A DNA stretch of 23,096 nt from Candidatus Gerdarchaeota archaeon. Its GTDB lineage: Archaea > Asgardarchaeota > Heimdallarchaeia > JABLTI01. The notes beneath the pieces were generated by a model. It was not told the DNA's origin. It made no database searches and was given only the letters and a program-made list of their open reading frames with translations. The position numbers were made by a program, and so were the translations under genes. Location of the stretch: NCBI GenBank assembly GCA_016840945.1, contig JAEORJ010000190.1, forward strand, positions 1 to 23,096, given 5' to 3'. Shown here one piece after another: positions 21,971 through 23,096 of this stretch (position 1 is the stretch's first letter; every line of letters begins with the position of its first letter).

Positions 21971-23096
21971 TTATTCTACCCGTATTAATTCACTCGCTGT
22001 TTTCCGTGATATAGCTCGAGTAGCTATAAAAGCACCTATTCCCGCAATAATAACAGCAAATAATAATGATAGTAAAGCTATTGTTGGGGGAGCTACAATT
22101 GGTATTTTCCATTCTGATTCTATAGCATTAATCAAATAAAGATAATACCCAAGGAAATAGCCAATTAACCCTCCTAACACTGAGGAACTGAGTGTAAGAA
22201 TTACTGCTTCAAGAATAAAGATACTATCAACATCCCGATTCTTCAAACCTATTGCTTTTAATATTCCAATTGCTTTGTGTGATTCTGCAACATTGCTATA
22301 AGTTGAAGCGAATACCCCAAATAATGCGATAATAATAGTGAAAATTAACATTACATTGACTAAAACTACTCGAGTTTCATTTGCCTCATTAATTCGATCA
22401 ATATTCTCTTGTGTTATCCAAACGTAGATATTATCATTTTGATATTTCCTTCGCAATTCTTCTCCAACAGTCAATGAAGTTTCAGTTGAGGTTGTTTTGA
22501 AAAAAAGCCTGAAAGCACTCTCTTGAAAATCAAGGTTTGTTAGAGCTTGCCATGTATCTTCACCAATTAAAATAGTAGAACCAGAAGCAAAACGTTCTTG
22601 CTGATGAATCCCTGAAAAACCTGGTAATTTACCTATTACTCCTACAATTTCTAAAAAGACATCTTTTGTGTAGCCTAAGCTTATAAGAATGGGATTTAAA
22701 GTTAGTAGTTTCAAGCGTAGAGTGTCACCTACACCAAGATTAAGTTCTTTTGAAAGTGCATCACTAATAATTACTGTTAGATTTTCCTGCACATTCTCAA
22801 ACATTGTTCCATCACCTTCAGTGTAAATAATTGATTCTTGATATAAGGGGTCTAGGATGTTTTCAGGTACACCCAGAACATCTGTATAGAAAGATTCAAA
22901 GAAAATTTCATCACCAGAAGCACTCCAAATACCAGATAAAGCTGAACTAATAGGTAAGGTACTATAAGAGGATGCAGTGATATCATTGTAATCACCAGCT
23001 ATTTCCTCTAAAAGTTCTGTGCCATTAACATCATATGAAAAATCAAACATAGTAATGTCTGTGCCGGTTTCCACGCCAAGGTTTTGTTCAATACCA
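21971..23096 (-). CDS. FtsX/MacB-type ABC transporter permease (5' partial)
   Basis: About 375 residues visible; the frame runs off the right edge, so the GTG at 23074 is not a likely start. The visible N-terminal part is an extracellular MacB-like periplasmic-core domain (LTVIISDALSKELNLGVGDTLRLK, EIVGVIGKLPG, STILIGEDTW). The C-terminal FtsX domain has VNVMLIFTIIIALFGVFAS (about 235-255), the hallmark loop HKAIGILKAIGLKNRDVDSI, then two more helices (ILTLSSSVLGGLIGYFLGYY and IALLSLLFAVIIAGIGAFIA) and the end RTASELIRVE-like motif. Such permeases pair with a LolD/MacB ATPase and move lipoproteins, lipids or act as mechanotransmitters; the ATPase gene is not in view. Confidence 0.85.
   Translation of the reverse strand, partial: GIEQNLGVETGTDITMFDFSYDVNGTELLEEIAGDYNDITASSYSTLPISSALSGIWSASGDEIFFESFYTDVLGVPENILDPLYQESIIYTEGDGTMFENVQENLTVIISDALSKELNLGVGDTLRLKLLTLNPILISLGYTKDVFLEIVGVIGKLPGFSGIHQQERFASGSTILIGEDTWQALTNLDFQESAFRLFFKTTSTETSLTVGEELRRKYQNDNIYVWITQENIDRINEANETRVVLVNVMLIFTIIIALFGVFASTYSNVAESHKAIGILKAIGLKNRDVDSIFILEAVILTLSSSVLGGLIGYFLGYYLYLINAIESEWKIPIVAPPTIALLSLLFAVIIAGIGAFIATRAISRKTASELIRVE

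Noticed and set aside
1..23096. CRISPR array, transposon or prophage
   Set aside because: No spaced repeats of 24-40 bases, no transposase or integrase frames, and no terminal inverted repeats were seen.

Overview
The window looks like about 23 kb of AT-rich archaeal chromosome. The informational genes are of archaeal type: Cbf5 with a PUA domain, ribosomal protein L14e, archaeal CMP kinase, PheS with N-terminal winged-helix repeats, and a short PheT without the bacterial tRNA-binding domains. A tRNA-Ser(GGA) gene carries a 32-nt intron at the canonical 37/38 position. Many genes start with TTG or GTG behind GGTGA/GGAG-type ribosome-binding sites. Low GC, membrane-tethered extracellular proteins and PlsY-like plus 3-beta-HSD-like enzymes would fit an Asgard-type archaeon, but nothing here proves the lineage. 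No insertion sequence, CRISPR array, integrase or plasmid origin was seen. No stretch over 300 bases lacks a gene; the longest gaps are 20473-20746 and 7394-7616, both AT-rich, with nothing firm inside.

Layout. 1-857 (+): a PNPOx-like split-barrel protein, open at the left edge. 884-3190 (-): a two-gene unit, an eight-helix membrane protein built from four repeats, then a secreted, C-terminally anchored glycosidase-like protein. 3379-6724 (-): a small unknown protein, the intron-containing tRNA-Ser, then the conserved archaeal run cmk - L14e - cbf5 - methyltransferase, with a structured element ahead of L14e and a hairpin plus T-tract between L14e and cbf5. 6786-7393: two small unknown proteins. 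pheS (+) and pheT (-) are convergent, their 3' ends separated by a perfect stem-loop. 11006-15058 (+): a small beta-rich protein, a URO-D/MtaA-like protein, an ArsR-like regulator with a direct repeat in its promoter, and two tandem TIM-barrel paralogues, the first cut by one in-frame TAA. 15094-16347 (-): a thiamine-binding-protein-like lipid-tethered or membrane-tethered solute-binding protein. 16448-20007 (-): an isochorismatase-like protein without the catalytic cysteine, downstream of a tight four-gene run of multi-cluster Fe-S protein, ferredoxin, 3-beta-HSD-like dehydrogenase and PlsY-like acyltransferase. 20143-20472 (-): an Hsp20-like protein with an N-terminal cysteine cluster. 20747-21943 (+): a multipass membrane protein. 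21971-23096 (-): the C-terminal part of an FtsX/MacB-type permease.

Most worth following: the Fe-S/ferredoxin/dehydrogenase/PlsY operon (possible redox-linked lipid pathway), the single-stop split TIM-barrel gene, the tRNA-Ser with a relaxed splice motif and A73, the three-way-junction element before L14e, and the habit of placing stem-loops directly on stop codons.
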